DNA of 64,000 bases from Actibacterium sp. (GCA_016278325.1 JADQCB010000014.1:49744-113743), one strand, 5' to 3'. Positions 21,868-34,485 are shown, counted from the stretch's first letter. The notes: generated by a model not told the origin, from the sequence alone. Program-made: numbers and translations.

Positions 21868-21888
21868 CTATCCGATCCTAACCCGCCC

Positions 21889-23427
21889 TCAGGCGAAGTC
21901 TTTCGCGTATTCTTCGATCGCGGCCTTGATCTTCTCTTCCAGCTCGCCCGCAACCTTGCGATCGTTCTGGGTGATATCATCCAGCAGCTCGGCATGTTTC
22001 TGCCGCAGATGCCCAAGCAGCCCCTGCTCGAAACGCACCACGTCGTTCACCGCGATATCGTCGAGGAACCCCTTGGTGCCGGCATAGATCACGCAGACGA
22101 TCTCGGCATTGGTCAGCGGCGAATACTGGGGCTGTTTCATCAGCTCGGTCAGGCGCGCGCCGCGGTTCAGCAGGCGCTGGGTCGAGGCATCGAGGTCCGA
22201 TCCGAACTGCGCGAAGGCCGCCATTTCGCGATATTGCGCAAGCTCCAGCTTGACCGGGCCGGCGACCGATTTCATCGCGCTGGTCTGGGCCGAAGAACCG
22301 ACGCGCGACACCGACAGGCCGGTATTCACCGCCGGGCGAATCCCCTGATAGAACAGCTCCGTCTCAAGGAAGATCTGACCATCGGTAATCGAGATCACGT
22401 TGGTCGGGATGAAGGCCGACACATCGCCGCCCTGGGTTTCGATGATCGGCAATGCGGTCAAGGACCCCGACCCGTGATCGGCGTTCAGCTTGGCCGAACG
22501 TTCCAGCAGACGGGAGTGCAGATAAAAGACATCGCCCGGATAGGCCTCGCGCCCCGGCGGGCGGCGCAACAGCAGCGACATCTGACGATAGGCCACTGCC
22601 TGCTTGGACAGATCGTCATAGACCATCAGCCCGTGACGGCCATTGTCGCGGAAATACTCGCCGATCGCGGTCGCGGTATAGGGCGCCAGGTATTGCATCG
22701 GCGCCGGGTCGGACGCGGTGGCGGCCACGACGATCGAATATTCGATCGCCCCGGTCTCTTCCAGCTTCTTGACCAGCTGGGCCACGGTGGAGCGCTTCTG
22801 CCCGATCGCGACATAGACGCAATAGAGCTTCTTGCTCTCGTCGTCGCCGGCGGCATCGTTATAGCTCTTCTGGTTCAGGATCGTGTCCAGCGCCACCGCG
22901 GTCTTGCCGGTCTGGCGGTCGCCGATGATCAATTCGCGCTGGCCACGGCCGATCGGGATCATCGCATCCACCGATTTCAGGCCGGTGGCCATCGGCTCGT
23001 GCACCGATTGGCGCGGGATGATGCCCGGCGCCTTCACGTCGGCCACCCGGCGCTCGGTCGCCTTGATCGGACCCTTGCCGTCGATCGGGTTGCCAAGCCC
23101 GTCCACCACGCGGCCCAGCAGCGCGTCGCCCACCGGCACGTCCACGATCGAGTTCGTGCGCTTGACGACATCGCCTTCCTTGATCTGCTGGTCCGAGCCG
23201 AAGATCACGACGCCGACATTGTCGGCCTCCAGGTTCAGCGCCATGCCGCGGATGCCGCCCGGAAATTCGACCATCTCGCCGGCTTCGACATTGTCGAGGC
23301 CGTAAACGCGCGCGATCCCGTCACCGACGGAAAGCACGCGGCCCACCTCTGCAACCTCGGCCTCCTGGCCGAAATTCTTGATCTGCTCCTTGAGGATCGC
23401 AGAGATCTCAGCTGCTTGGATACCCAT
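21889..23427 (-). CDS. atpA: ATP synthase F1 subunit alpha
   Basis: A 512-residue regulatory alpha subunit. The P-loop is [13 protein letters not shown] and the signature [17 protein letters not shown] is present. The N-terminal helix [20 protein letters not shown] contacts the delta subunit. It binds but does not turn over nucleotide. It starts immediately after the atpH stop codon with no spacer. Confidence 0.98.
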   Translation of the reverse strand: MGIQAAEISAILKEQIKNFGQEAEVAEVGRVLSVGDGIARVYGLDNVEAGEMVEFPGGIRGMALNLEADNVGVVIFGSDQQIKEGDVVKRTNSIVDVPVGDALLGRVVDGLGNPIDGKGPIKATERRVADVKAPGIIPRQSVHEPMATGLKSVDAMIPIGRGQRELIIGDRQTGKTAVALDTILNQKSYNDAAGDDESKKLYCVYVAIGQKRSTVAQLVKKLEETGAIEYSIVVAATASDPAPMQYLAPYTATAIGEYFRDNGRHGLMVYDDLSKQAVAYRQMSLLLRRPPGREAYPGDVFYLHSRLLERSAKLNADHGSGSLTALPIIETQGGDVSAFIPTNVISITDGQIFLETELFYQGIRPAVNTGLSVSRVGSSAQTSAMKSVAGPVKLELAQYREMAAFAQFGSDLDASTQRLLNRGARLTELMKQPQYSPLTNAEIVCVIYAGTKGFLDDIAVNDVVRFEQGLLGHLRQKHAELLDDITQNDRKVAGELEEKIKAAIEEYAKDFA

Positions 23428-23994
23428 TTATCCGACCTCTTTCATGCTGTTCTGAAGTGCGGCGAGCTTGGAACGGATCGAGGTATCGATCATCTTCGAG
23501 CCCACTTTGACGATGAGACCGCCGATGAGACCTTCATCGACGGACATGTTGATCTTGACGTCCTTGCCGACGTTTTTCGTCAGCGTCGCTGCAAGCTTGT
23601 CCTGCTGCGCGCCGGACAGCGCCGAGGCGGCGGTGACCTCGGCGGTCACTTCGCCCTTCTCCTCGGCGATGAGGCCGCGAAGCGTCGCCACCAGCTGCGG
23701 CAGCACGAACAGCCGGCGATTGCCGGCCATGAGGCCCAGCGTGTCGGTCACGATCGCTGTCAGGCCCATCTTGCCGGCCAGGACCTTGATCGCGCGCGCC
23801 TGCTGATCGCGCGAATAGATCGGCGAGCCGATGAGATCGCGGAAATCGGCACTGTCGGCCAGGGCCGCCTCCAGCGCGCCGAGATCGGCCTCGAGCGCGT
23901 CAAGCTTGCCGTCTTCCCTGGCCAGTTCGAAGATGGCCTTGGCATAGCGGCCCGCTATGCCGGTTGAAATCGAAGCTGGTTCGGACACGTCCAC
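23428..23994 (-). CDS. atpH: ATP synthase F1 subunit delta
   Basis: A 188-residue delta (OSCP-like) subunit that ties the peripheral stalk to the top of F1. The N-terminal helical domain begins [16 protein letters not shown], and the C-terminal [21 protein letters not shown] is the family signature. The start is GTG at 23994 with GAAAGG upstream. First gene of the F1 operon; the F0 genes are not in this window, as is usual in Rhodobacterales. Confidence 0.96.
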   Translation of the reverse strand: MDVSEPASISTGIAGRYAKAIFELAREDGKLDALEADLGALEAALADSADFRDLIGSPIYSRDQQARAIKVLAGKMGLTAIVTDTLGLMAGNRRLFVLPQLVATLRGLIAEEKGEVTAEVTAASALSGAQQDKLAATLTKNVGKDVKINMSVDEGLIGGLIVKVGSKMIDTSIRSKLAALQNSMKEVG

Positions 23995-24085
23995 CCTTTC
24001 GATGTATTGGGCCCCGACACCGCAGGGCGCGGCAGGGGCAGCTCAAGCCTCGCGCCCCGATGGGCACGCTCCCGAAATCGGCGCG

Positions 24086-24114
24086 GGTGTAGCAGAGCCT
24101 TCCCGGGCTCGCAA
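24086..24114 (-). promoter_or_regulatory. Candidate promoter of the F1 ATP synthase operon
   Basis: Read on the minus strand, TTGCGA (24109-24114) and TACACC (24086-24091) are separated by exactly 17 bases and lie about 90 bases upstream of atpH. Both boxes are only partial matches. The 243-base gap between atpH and the next gene holds no other obvious signal. Confidence 0.35.
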
Positions 24115-24237
24115 CAGCCAAGAACACCCGGATGTGAACGCAGTTTCCTCCTGTCCCGGCAGTTTGGGCGCTAACGGGTGCAGGCGTCAAGAAGACAGTC
24201 GCCCTGCGGGCAGGATTGCCGCCCGCGCGCCCGGGCG

Positions 24238-24999
24238 TCAGTCCGGGCGCTGAAAGAAGCGCCGGGCCGAGGGGGCCGGCACCCCGTCGAGAACGCGCAG
24301 CGGCTTGCGCACCACGCTTTCCACCGCGGTTCCGCTGGGGCGATAGACCCGTTTGGACGCCTCGACCATCAGCACCCCGCCTGCGAAATAGGCACTGACG
24401 CGACGCCCGGCGCGTTCCAGCATGCCCGATGTCTTGAGCCAGAATCGGCGGTTGCTGGGGGGCGCGAAAAGCGCGGCCCGGTGGCTTTCGGGCTGGAAAC
24501 CGTGCTGTCTGAGAAGCGCCTCCAGCTGGCCGAGCGAGTAGGGCCGCCCCGAACCGAACGGCGTGCGGTCGCGCCGGGCCCACAATCCGCCACGATTGGG
24601 GACGATGAACAGGGCCCGTCCGCCGGGCCCCAGCACCCGCGCGGTTTCCGCCAGCAATGCGGGGGGGTATTCGCAGGTCTCAAGCCCGTGCAGCAACACC
24701 AGCTTGTCGAACATGCCGGTGGCAAGCGGCCACTGCGTCTCTTCGACGAGGACCGACACGTTGTCACTGCCGGCGGGCCAGGGCATCACCCCCTGCGGCC
24801 CGGGCATCAGCGCCACCACACGGCGGGCCTGGGCCATATATGGGCGCAGCAGCGGCGCGGCAAACCCGAATCCCGCAACGCTCTGGCCTTTCGCCTCGGG
24901 CCAGAAATCCAGCATCTGGTCGCGGATTGCCCTTTGGGCCACGCGCCCCAGATTGGTGCGATAGTAGAAATTCCTCAGGTCAAGCACATCCAGGTGCAT
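24238..24999 (-). CDS. Class I SAM-dependent methyltransferase (Methyltransf_11-like)
   Basis: A roughly 253-residue protein with a SAM-methyltransferase core: [16 protein letters not shown] in the motif I position (a degenerate glycine loop), [17 protein letters not shown], and [20 protein letters not shown]. Motif I departs from the usual D/E-x-G-x-G, so binding may be weak. The start is uncertain: [13 protein letters not shown] at 24999 fits the family, while an upstream in-frame start exists at 25023. Divergent from gloB with a short shared control region. Substrate unknown. Confidence 0.75.
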   Translation of the reverse strand: MHLDVLDLRNFYYRTNLGRVAQRAIRDQMLDFWPEAKGQSVAGFGFAAPLLRPYMAQARRVVALMPGPQGVMPWPAGSDNVSVLVEETQWPLATGMFDKLVLLHGLETCEYPPALLAETARVLGPGGRALFIVPNRGGLWARRDRTPFGSGRPYSLGQLEALLRQHGFQPESHRAALFAPPSNRRFWLKTSGMLERAGRRVSAYFAGGVLMVEASKRVYRPSGTAVESVVRKPLRVLDGVPAPSARRFFQRPD

Positions 25000-25061
25000 T
25001 GCGGCGCGCCTCGTGATCGGCAAATGTCGGGATCACCATAGACAAGCGGAGACAGATTGCC

Positions 25062-25829
25062 ATGCCTCTGGAGATCATCACGGTTCCCTGCCTGAAGGAC
25101 AACTATGCCTATCTGGTTCACGACGCGGCCAGCGGACGCACCGCGCTGGTGGACGCGCCCGAGGCCGGCCCGATCGCGGCCGAACTGGCACGGCGCGGCT
25201 GGCGTCTGAGCGATATCCTGATCACCCACCATCATGGCGATCACATCGACGGGGTCGAGGCCCTGCGTGCCTCCAGCGGCGCGCGGGTGATCGGCGCGGC
25301 GGCGGATGCGCATCGGCTGCCGCCGCTGGACTTGGAACTGCACGACGGCGACGAAATCGGGATCTGCGGCGAAACCGCCCATGTGCTGGATGTATCCGGG
25401 CACACGGTGGGCCATGTCGCGTTCCACTTCCCGGCCTCGGGGGCCGCCTTCACGGCCGACAGCCTGATGGCGCTTGGCTGCGGGCGCGTGTTCGAGGGCA
25501 CGATGGCGCAGATGTGGCACAGCCTGTCCCGGCTGGCCGCCCTTCCGCCAGAGACGCGGATCTTTTCCGGCCACGAATATACCCTGGCGAATGCAAATTT
25601 CGCCGTTACCATTGAACCGGAAAACGCGGCGCTTATTTCTCGAAAGAAAGCGGTGGAGCAGGATCGCGCCGCCGACAGGCCGACCGTGCCTTCGCTTCTG
25701 TCGGAGGAGCTGGCGACCAACCCGTTTCTCAGGGCATCCCGACCGGAAGTGAAGGACGCGATGGGGATGCGCGACGCGCGCGATTCAGAGGTATTTGCCG
25801 AAATCCGGCGCCGAAAGGATCGATTCTGA
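25062..25829 (+). CDS. gloB: Hydroxyacylglutathione hydrolase (glyoxalase II)
   Basis: The 255-residue metallo-beta-lactamase-fold enzyme hydrolyses S-D-lactoylglutathione to lactate and glutathione, the second step of methylglyoxal detoxification. The binuclear metal motif THHHGDHIDG, the later HTVGH and FSGHEYTLANANFA are all present. The C-terminal helical domain contributes the glutathione site. A GGAGA ribosome site precedes the ATG. Confidence 0.95.
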   Translation: MPLEIITVPCLKDNYAYLVHDAASGRTALVDAPEAGPIAAELARRGWRLSDILITHHHGDHIDGVEALRASSGARVIGAAADAHRLPPLDLELHDGDEIGICGETAHVLDVSGHTVGHVAFHFPASGAAFTADSLMALGCGRVFEGTMAQMWHSLSRLAALPPETRIFSGHEYTLANANFAVTIEPENAALISRKKAVEQDRAADRPTVPSLLSEELATNPFLRASRPEVKDAMGMRDARDSEVFAEIRRRKDRF

Positions 25830-25923
25830 CACCCTGGCCCGCTGATGCCTGGCGCGAATTGCGGATCGCGAATCGCCGCATCCGGGCCGGGAACCAGGAA
25901 TTGATCAGAAAACACTTGAAGAA

Positions 25924-25959
25924 TGGCCTCAAAAACCGAACCTTAAATATATGAGGCCA
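25924..25959. promoter_or_regulatory. Inverted repeat around an AT-rich patch upstream of clpA
   Basis: Two perfect 8-base arms, TGGCCTCA (25924-25931) and TGAGGCCA (25952-25959), flank 20 bases that include TTAAATATAT, a plausible -10 region. It lies 53-88 bases before the clpA start. It could be an operator or part of the 5' untranslated RNA; there is no T-run to make it a terminator for gloB. Confidence 0.4.
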
Positions 25960-26011
25960 CGGTCGAGGACGGGCCCTGCCCCCTCTGCCCCACAGGAAAG
26001 GAGCACATCAC

Positions 26012-28338
<2,327 letters not shown>

Positions 28339-28342
<4 letters not shown>

Positions 28343-29325
28343 TGCGGCGCCGGTCGCTCTGGCTGGCACTGATCGCCCTCGTCGCGCCAGGCGCGGCGGG
28401 GGCTTTCATCATCAGCCCGCCGATCGACTGCAAGCTGGGCGAAACCTGCCACATACAGAATTATGTCGATCGCGATCCGGGGCCGGGCGCGGCCGATTTC
28501 ACCTGCGGGCCGCTGACCTATGACGGGCACAAGGGCACGGATTTCGCCCTGCCCTCGCTTTCGGCGATGCGCGCGGACGTGGATGTTCTCGCCGCCGCCC
28601 CCGGCACGATCCGCGGCCTGCGCGACGGGATGGCCGATATTGCCGCCGACGATCCCGCCGCCCCCGCGCTGGATGGCCGGGATTGCGGAAACGGGGTGGT
28701 TATCGATCATGGCGACGGCTGGGAAACCCAGTATTGCCACATGATGCGCGGCAGCATCGCCGTGACCATGGGACAGCGCGTGGCCAAGGGGACGGTGCTT
28801 GGCCAGGTGGGGCTGAGCGGGCGCACCGAATTTCCCCATGCCCATCTGTCGGTGCGCCATGACGGCGCAGTGGTCGATCCGTTCGCCCCCACCGCCGGGC
28901 CGGTTTCCTGCGATGGCCGGACCGGCGAGCCGCCCTTGTGGGAGGATCCGCTGCCTTATACCCCCGGCGGCCTGATTTCCGTCGGGATCGCGACCGGCCT
29001 GCCGCAATACGAGCGGCTGAAGGATGGGCTGTCGACACCCGCGCGCGTGCCCGCGAACGCCCCCGCGCTGGTGGTCTGGGGCTATGCCTTCGGCGGGCAA
29101 TCGGGGGATTCGGTGATCATCACCCTGGACGGCCCCGGCGGCCGGATCCTGCGCCAGAGCGCCGCGCTGGACCGCGACCAGGCGCAATTCTTCCGCGCTG
29201 CGGGAAAGCGCTGCTGCGGCGGGCCGGAACGCTGGCCGGCCGGAACCTATACCGGCGTGGTCGCGCTCGTGCGCGACGGCCAGGAGCTGGACCGGGCCAC
29301 CGCGGAAATCCGCGTGGAAAACTGA
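28339..29325 (+). CDS. M23 family metallopeptidase (periplasmic, LytM-like)
   Basis: A 328-residue exported protein. A signal peptide (RRRSLWLALIALVAPGAAGA) is followed by a LytM-type domain: zinc ligands in HKGTDFALP and HAHLSVRHD, with TQYCHMM between them. Such enzymes cut peptidoglycan cross-bridges or regulate amidases. The C-terminal 110 residues form an extra domain of unknown type. The ATG overlaps the clpA stop by four bases, an unexpected pairing of a cytoplasmic unfoldase with a cell-wall hydrolase. Confidence 0.85.
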
Positions 29326-29326
29326 C

Positions 29327-31618
29327 TCACGGCTCGGTCAGTTTCAGTTCGATCCGCCGGTTCTGTGCCCGCGCTTCGGCCGTGCCCGAGGTATTGACCG
29401 GCTGGTATTGCCCATAGCCGGTCGCGGCCAGCCGGTCGGGCGAAAAGCCGAGCTCTTCGACCATGTAGCGCACCACCGACAGCGCCCGCGCCTGGCTGAG
29501 TTCCCAGTTGTCGGCGAATTCGGCCCCCGCCTTGACCGGGACCGAATCGGTGTGCCCGTTCACTTGAAGCACCCAGTCGATGCTGTCGGGGATCTCGTCG
29601 GAGACATCGCGCAGGATGCCCGCGACATCGGCGATCTGCGCCTTGCCGGCCGGGGATAGCTGATCCGATCCCGACGGGAACAGCACGTTGGAGGAAAACA
29701 CGAAGCGGTCGCCCTCGATCCGCACGCCCTCGCGCCCGGCAAGCACCTTGCGCAGGCGGCCGAAGAACTCGGAGCGGTAATTCTCCAGGTTGCGGGCCTC
29801 TTCGGCCAGGCGCCGGGCCTCTTCTTCCAGCCGCTTGCGCCGGGCCTCTTCAAGCTCGGCCCGGGCGCGCTGTTCGGCCGCGACCTGCGCCAACGCGGCG
29901 TTCAGCCTCTTGCCCAGCGTCTCGATCTGGACCTTCGCCTTCTCGTCGCGCGTCTCGGCCGCTTCCAGCAGCGCCTGCAACGACCCCAGCCGGGTTCGCA
30001 GATCGGCGATCTGCTGGTTCAGAACTTCCACCTTGCGCTGGCTTTCGGCCGATTGCGCCTGAACCTTTTCCAGTTCCGCATTGGCCTCGGCCAGCAATGC
30101 CGCCTGCCGCTCCGCCTCGCTCAGACGTTCCTGCGCCGCCTGCTGCGCCGCCGCCTTCGCGGCCAGCGCCTCGGCCAGTTTCTCCTGGATCTCGGCCTTG
30201 TCGCCGGCGCTTGCGCGCAATGCCTCAAGTTCGGCCCGGGCCGCGGCCAGCCTGGCGCGCGTCTCTTCCAGCGCGGCCTGGTCCGCGCGCGCCTTGGACA
30301 GGTCGCTTTGCAATTCGTCACGGGCGGCAATCGCGGCCAGCAATTCCTGCGTGGTCTGCATGTTCTCGGCGCGGGCGGCGGCGAGTTCTTGCTCGGCGGC
30401 CTGCCGCGCGGCAACCGCGGCCAGAAGCTCCTGCTCGGTCGCGTCGCGTTCCGCCCGTGCCCGGGACAATTGCGCGGCGCGGTCCCGGGCCTCGGCTGTT
30501 GCGGCTTCTGCCTGTTGCCGCGCCGCCAGCAGATCGGCGGCCTTTTCGGACGCCTCGGCGCGAAGCTTGTCCAGTTCCTGCCGCAAACGGTCGCGCGCGC
30601 TCATCGCGATGGCCAACTGCCCGGCCAGATCGTCGCGTTCGGCCTCGGTCCTGGACAGGGCCGCTGACAGGCTGTCACCGCGCTGCGCCTGGGCATCCAG
30701 ATCCGCGGCCAGTTCCTGCCTGGCCAGCAATGCGGCGGCCAGCCTGGTATCGAGATCCTCTTTCGCGGCGCGCGCCGCCGCCAGCATCGTCAGCGTATCC
30801 TCGGCGCGCTTGCGCGCCTGTTCCAGTGCCATCGTCATGGCGGTCAGTTCTTCCTGCGCGTTTTCCAGCCGCTTGCGCAGCGCGCGCGCGGCCTCGGCCT
30901 CGGCCAGGCGCGCGGCCTCTTCCTCTGAAAGACGTTTTTCCAGCTTGTCCACCTGGTCGCTCAGACCGGCGCTGCGCTTGCCGGCCTCGGCGTTGCGCGC
31001 ACGAAGATCGGCAACCAGCGCCTCCAGCGCCTCGCGCCGGGCCGCGGCCAGCCGCGCGGCTTCCTGCTGGGCGTTCATCTCGTCCCTTGCGCCGGCCAGC
31101 GCCTGGCGCAACTGCTCCTGCTCGCTTTGCAGGCGGGTCTTTTCCTGTTCGAGCGCCGCCAGATCCTGTTCCAGTTTCGCGCCCCGGTCCTGTGCGGCAT
31201 CGCGCTGGGAAATAAGCGCGGCCACCTGCGCCTCGAAATCCGATATCCTGGCGCGCGCGGAATCGAGCGCCGCGCTGCGCGCATCGAGCTGGCTGTTGAG
31301 CGACGCGATGACCGCCGCCTGTGCATCGGCGCGCTCGCGGGCAGTGGCCAAGGAACTGCCGAGTTCCTCGACCCGGTTTTCAAGCCGGAAATTCTTCTGC
31401 TGCGTCACGCCCAGCGCTTCGGACAGCGCGCTCAGCTCGGCATTGAGCTGGTTCAGACGGTTTTCCTGGCCGGAAATCGTTTCGCGCAGCATGAACTGCA
31501 TGATCATGAAGATCGACAACACGAACATCAGAACCAGCAGCAACGCCGTCATCGCATCGACGAAGCCCGGCCAGATCGAGGCCTGGAAACGCGCGCCCGT
31601 GCGACGGTTCAGGGCCAT
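29327..31618 (-). CDS. MotB/ZorB-like stator subunit with very long coiled coil and OmpA domain
   Basis: A 763-residue protein. Residues 1-45 hold one membrane helix containing GFVDAMTALLLVLMFVLSIF, with Asp21 at the site of the proton-binding Asp of MotB/ExbD-type proteins. Residues 45-620 are an almost unbroken Ala/Glu/Arg/Leu coiled coil. Residues 630-763 are an OmpA/MotB peptidoglycan-binding domain (VNGHTDSVPVKAG, then NWELSQARALSVVRYM and ATGYGQYQPV). The neighbour is a MotA/ExbB-like protein, so the pair probably forms an ion-driven complex that reaches far into the periplasm. Its load is unknown. Confidence 0.85.
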   Translation of the reverse strand: MALNRRTGARFQASIWPGFVDAMTALLLVLMFVLSIFMIMQFMLRETISGQENRLNQLNAELSALSEALGVTQQKNFRLENRVEELGSSLATARERADAQAAVIASLNSQLDARSAALDSARARISDFEAQVAALISQRDAAQDRGAKLEQDLAALEQEKTRLQSEQEQLRQALAGARDEMNAQQEAARLAAARREALEALVADLRARNAEAGKRSAGLSDQVDKLEKRLSEEEAARLAEAEAARALRKRLENAQEELTAMTMALEQARKRAEDTLTMLAAARAAKEDLDTRLAAALLARQELAADLDAQAQRGDSLSAALSRTEAERDDLAGQLAIAMSARDRLRQELDKLRAEASEKAADLLAARQQAEAATAEARDRAAQLSRARAERDATEQELLAAVAARQAAEQELAAARAENMQTTQELLAAIAARDELQSDLSKARADQAALEETRARLAAARAELEALRASAGDKAEIQEKLAEALAAKAAAQQAAQERLSEAERQAALLAEANAELEKVQAQSAESQRKVEVLNQQIADLRTRLGSLQALLEAAETRDEKAKVQIETLGKRLNAALAQVAAEQRARAELEEARRKRLEEEARRLAEEARNLENYRSEFFGRLRKVLAGREGVRIEGDRFVFSSNVLFPSGSDQLSPAGKAQIADVAGILRDVSDEIPDSIDWVLQVNGHTDSVPVKAGAEFADNWELSQARALSVVRYMVEELGFSPDRLAATGYGQYQPVNTSGTAEARAQNRRIELKLTEP

Positions 31619-31622
31619 CGCG

Positions 31623-32807
31623 TCATTCTCCGATCCCGGCGGCCTGGCGCAGGGTCCGGGTCAGGTTCGCGATATCGCCGCGCAGGTCGCTGACGGTTTC
31701 CTGCCGTCCGGCGGATATCTCTTCGAGGATGCGCAGCAGTTGCACGTCGATCGACCGCAGGCGCATCCGGCTTTCGGCGTCCACATGGGCGCCGTCCTCT
31801 TCGGTGCGCCCCTCCAGCGCGGCGATCACCCGCTCCTGCCCATCGGCGATCCGGCTCAGAAGCGTCGTCGCCGGGCCGTCGCGGTCGGGCGCGGTTTCCA
31901 GCGATTGCGTCAACCGCTCGACCGAACCGGCCAGCGTGCCCAGCCGGTCGTCCACCGCGGCGCGGCTGGATTCGGATTGCGCAACGATCTGGCGCAGCCC
32001 TTCCATCTGTTCGGCCATCTGCTCCAGCATCGCGGCGATGACATCCGCCTCGCCCGCCTCGGCATCGCTGTCCGATGCGAAGCCCAGCCTGGTGATGGTG
32101 GACAGCCATTCCTCCAGCTCGCGGTAAAAGCGGTTCTGCCCGTGCCCGGCAAACAGTTCCAGCAGCCCCACAACCAGCGATCCGGCCAGCCCGAGCAGCG
32201 AGGACGAAAAGGCCGTGCCCATGCCGCCCAGCTGCGCTTCGAGCCCGGTCATGAGGCGCGCGAAGCCATCGACCGCGGTCTCGCCCTCGGACGGCGCGAG
32301 CGAGCGGATCGTGTCCACCACGGCGGGCACGGTGGTGGCCAGGCCATAGAAGGTGCCCAGCAGGCCCAGGAAGATCAGCAGGTTGACGATATAGCGCGTG
32401 ATGTCGCGGGCTTCCTCGATCCGCGTGCCGACCGATTCCAGGATCGACCGGGCCGACGAGGAGTTGATCTGCATCCGCTTGCCGCGCGCGCGCAGAAGCG
32501 CGGCAAGCGGCGCCAGAAGGCGCGGCGCCCGGGTAATCTCGTGGCCGCTGCGTTCGCCGGCGAAATCCTCGATCCAGCGCACCGAGGTGATCAGCTGCGT
32601 CACCTGCCAGAAACAGGCCAGAACCCCGATCAGGAACACGATGGCGATGGTGCCGTTCAGATAGGGATTGGACAGGAATACCGACGCCACGCGCGGATAG
32701 GCCAGGTAGGCCCCGGAGGAAAACAGCCCCACCGCGACCAGCATCAGCACGATCTGGCGAACCGGTTGTGAAAAATGCGGCTGCGCTTCGCGCTCGGTCA
32801 TATCCAT
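31623..32807 (-). CDS. MotA/TolQ/ExbB-family stator subunit
   Basis: A 394-residue inner-membrane protein with four hydrophobic segments: two near the N-terminus (QIVLMLVAVGLF, GTIAIVFLIGVLACF), then YIVNLLIFLGLLGTFYGLA and SSSLLGLAGSLVVGLLELFA. The last two hold the GTFYGL and AxSSSLLGLAGSL blocks of MotA/ExbB channels. The C-terminal 170 residues are helical and cytoplasmic. The start is ATG at 32807, or 32801. Four bases separate its stop from the B subunit, so they are one unit. Confidence 0.85.
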   Translation of the reverse strand: MDMTEREAQPHFSQPVRQIVLMLVAVGLFSSGAYLAYPRVASVFLSNPYLNGTIAIVFLIGVLACFWQVTQLITSVRWIEDFAGERSGHEITRAPRLLAPLAALLRARGKRMQINSSSARSILESVGTRIEEARDITRYIVNLLIFLGLLGTFYGLATTVPAVVDTIRSLAPSEGETAVDGFARLMTGLEAQLGGMGTAFSSSLLGLAGSLVVGLLELFAGHGQNRFYRELEEWLSTITRLGFASDSDAEAGEADVIAAMLEQMAEQMEGLRQIVAQSESSRAAVDDRLGTLAGSVERLTQSLETAPDRDGPATTLLSRIADGQERVIAALEGRTEEDGAHVDAESRMRLRSIDVQLLRILEEISAGRQETVSDLRGDIANLTRTLRQAAGIGE

Positions 32808-32892
32808 GGATCGTGTCCTGGCGCCTTGTTTCCCGGGCGGGACATTATGGGATGGGGCATCGCGCCACAACACGCAATAAAATGTCGCGGCA

Positions 32893-33444
32893 TCAACTTT
32901 GCGTCCTTGTGAGGATTTCATGCACCCGCCGGCTCAGCCAGCTCAGTTCCTCATCGACGATCCCCAGCTCTTCGAGGTGGCCGGCCGTGTTGAAAAGATA
33001 TTCGCTGTTCGGGCCGCGCCCGCCAACCGCGGAGGCGATGATGCCGGCCTGTTCCTCCAACGGCAGGCCGCCGCAATACTGCACATGCGCGGCATCGACG
33101 ATATAGGTCAGCGCCTCGACCGGCCGGCCATCCGAAAGCCGGACCGGCTGCACCGTCTCCAGATAGGCCGACGATACCAGCTCGCGGTCGCGCAGATAGG
33201 CGAGGGTATCGTCCTCGGCCCCCGGCGTCACGCGAAAGGCCAGCCCCTCGCAGGCCGCGCCCTCGGTCGCGTCCAGCGCCAGCACCAGGCCGGGCGCCGC
33301 GTCCGTTCCGCGGTGATGGATCGAGCGCATGCAGAAAGTGCGATGAAACCCCTTCAGCCGGGCAACCTGCCGTTCGGCGACCGGAAAACCCGGGTTCCAC
33401 ATCAGCGATCCGTAGCCGAAAACCCAAAACGGCGATTTTGCCAT
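32893..33444 (-). CDS. ChaC-like gamma-glutamylcyclotransferase
   Basis: A 183-residue ChaC family enzyme. The signature FGYGSLMWNPGF begins near residue 8; RSIHHRGTDAAPGLVLAL, and later conserved Glu and Tyr residues, follow. ChaC enzymes release 5-oxoproline from glutathione, so the role is probably glutathione turnover. ATG at 33444 follows AAAGGAGG-like sequence. It lies 85 bases upstream of the stator pair on the same strand and could share its transcript. Confidence 0.9.
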   Translation of the reverse strand: MAKSPFWVFGYGSLMWNPGFPVAERQVARLKGFHRTFCMRSIHHRGTDAAPGLVLALDATEGAACEGLAFRVTPGAEDDTLAYLRDRELVSSAYLETVQPVRLSDGRPVEALTYIVDAAHVQYCGGLPLEEQAGIIASAVGGRGPNSEYLFNTAGHLEELGIVDEELSWLSRRVHEILTRTQS

Positions 33445-33513
33445 GATACTGGCCCTCCTTTCGCGGCCCCTGTAAACACCCTTCGAGGGGCAAGGAAAAG
33501 GGTGGCGGCGCGA

Positions 33514-34485
33514 ATGAAAAAACTGATGGCTGTGGTGATCGTGGCGGCCGCGGCCTGGGGCGGTTACTGGTTTTTCACCGCGCATGTGCTGAAGAGCCGC
33601 CTGACGACGATCATCGCCGAACAGCGCGCGGCAGGCTGGCGCGTGGCCTATGACGCGCTGGATGTGCGCGGCTTTCCCAGCCGGCTGGACACGCGGGTCG
33701 AAGGGCTGGTCCTGTCGCCCCCCGACAGCGGGCTGACCTGGACGGCGCCGATATTCCAGATCAACGCGCTGAGCTATCGGCCGAACCATGTCATCGCGGT
33801 CTGGCCGCCGTCACAGCGTCTTGCGGTTTCCGGAATCGAGCTGACCCTGACCAGCGCGGACATGCGGGCCAGCGCGGTGGTCAGGCCGACCGGGGCGCTG
33901 CCACTCGACCGCATCAACATGGTGATCGAGGCGCCGGTCCTGTCGGCCCCGTCCTGGACGCTCGCCGCCGATCGGGCGCTTTTCGCGATCCGCGCGCAGC
34001 CCGGCGACGCGGCCCGCTATCACGTCGGCGCCGATCTGCACGGGATGCGCCTGTCCGCCGCCGAAGGCGCGCCCCCAATCCGCGGCGCGCTGCATCTCGA
34101 CGCGACGCTCTTGCTGGACCGGCCGATCGACCGGCACGCGATGGCGTCCCCCCTGCCCGCGCCACGCGCAATCGAACTGCGCGCGTTTCATGGCGAATGG
34201 AACGGGGTCGAGCTGCGATCAGACGGCACGATCACCTTCGACGCGGCCGGCCGGCCAACGGGCGAATTGACGCTGCGAACCAGCGACTGGCGCGCCGCGC
34301 TGGAACAGGCCCGCGCGGCCGGGATCCTCACCACCGAGACTGCCGCGCGCATCGCCGCGGCGTTGAGGCTGCTGGCTGGCGCCGAGGAGTTGACGCTGCC
34401 GCTGATCCTCGACGCAGGCCAGGCGCGCCTGGGGCCCGTCTTGCTGGGGCCGGTGCCGGCCCTGCGCATCGATCAGCGGCAATAG
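33514..34485 (+). CDS. DUF2125 domain-containing protein
   Basis: A 323-residue exported or membrane-anchored protein. A single N-terminal hydrophobic helix (KKLMAVVIVAAAAWGGYWFF) is followed by a long beta-rich domain typical of DUF2125 proteins of alphaproteobacteria, with VRGFPSRLDTRVEGLVL and IFQINALSYRPNHVIAVWPP. No function is known for the family. An in-frame GTG at 33502, directly after AAGGAAAAGG, is an alternative start. Confidence 0.82.
   Translation: MKKLMAVVIVAAAAWGGYWFFTAHVLKSRLTTIIAEQRAAGWRVAYDALDVRGFPSRLDTRVEGLVLSPPDSGLTWTAPIFQINALSYRPNHVIAVWPPSQRLAVSGIELTLTSADMRASAVVRPTGALPLDRINMVIEAPVLSAPSWTLAADRALFAIRAQPGDAARYHVGADLHGMRLSAAEGAPPIRGALHLDATLLLDRPIDRHAMASPLPAPRAIELRAFHGEWNGVELRSDGTITFDAAGRPTGELTLRTSDWRAALEQARAAGILTTETAARIAAALRLLAGAEELTLPLILDAGQARLGPVLLGPVPALRIDQRQ

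Noticed and set aside
29327..32807. The stator pair considered as a Zorya defence system
   Set aside because: No ZorC/D/E genes nearby, and the long extension is in the B rather than the A subunit; the neighbours are housekeeping genes.
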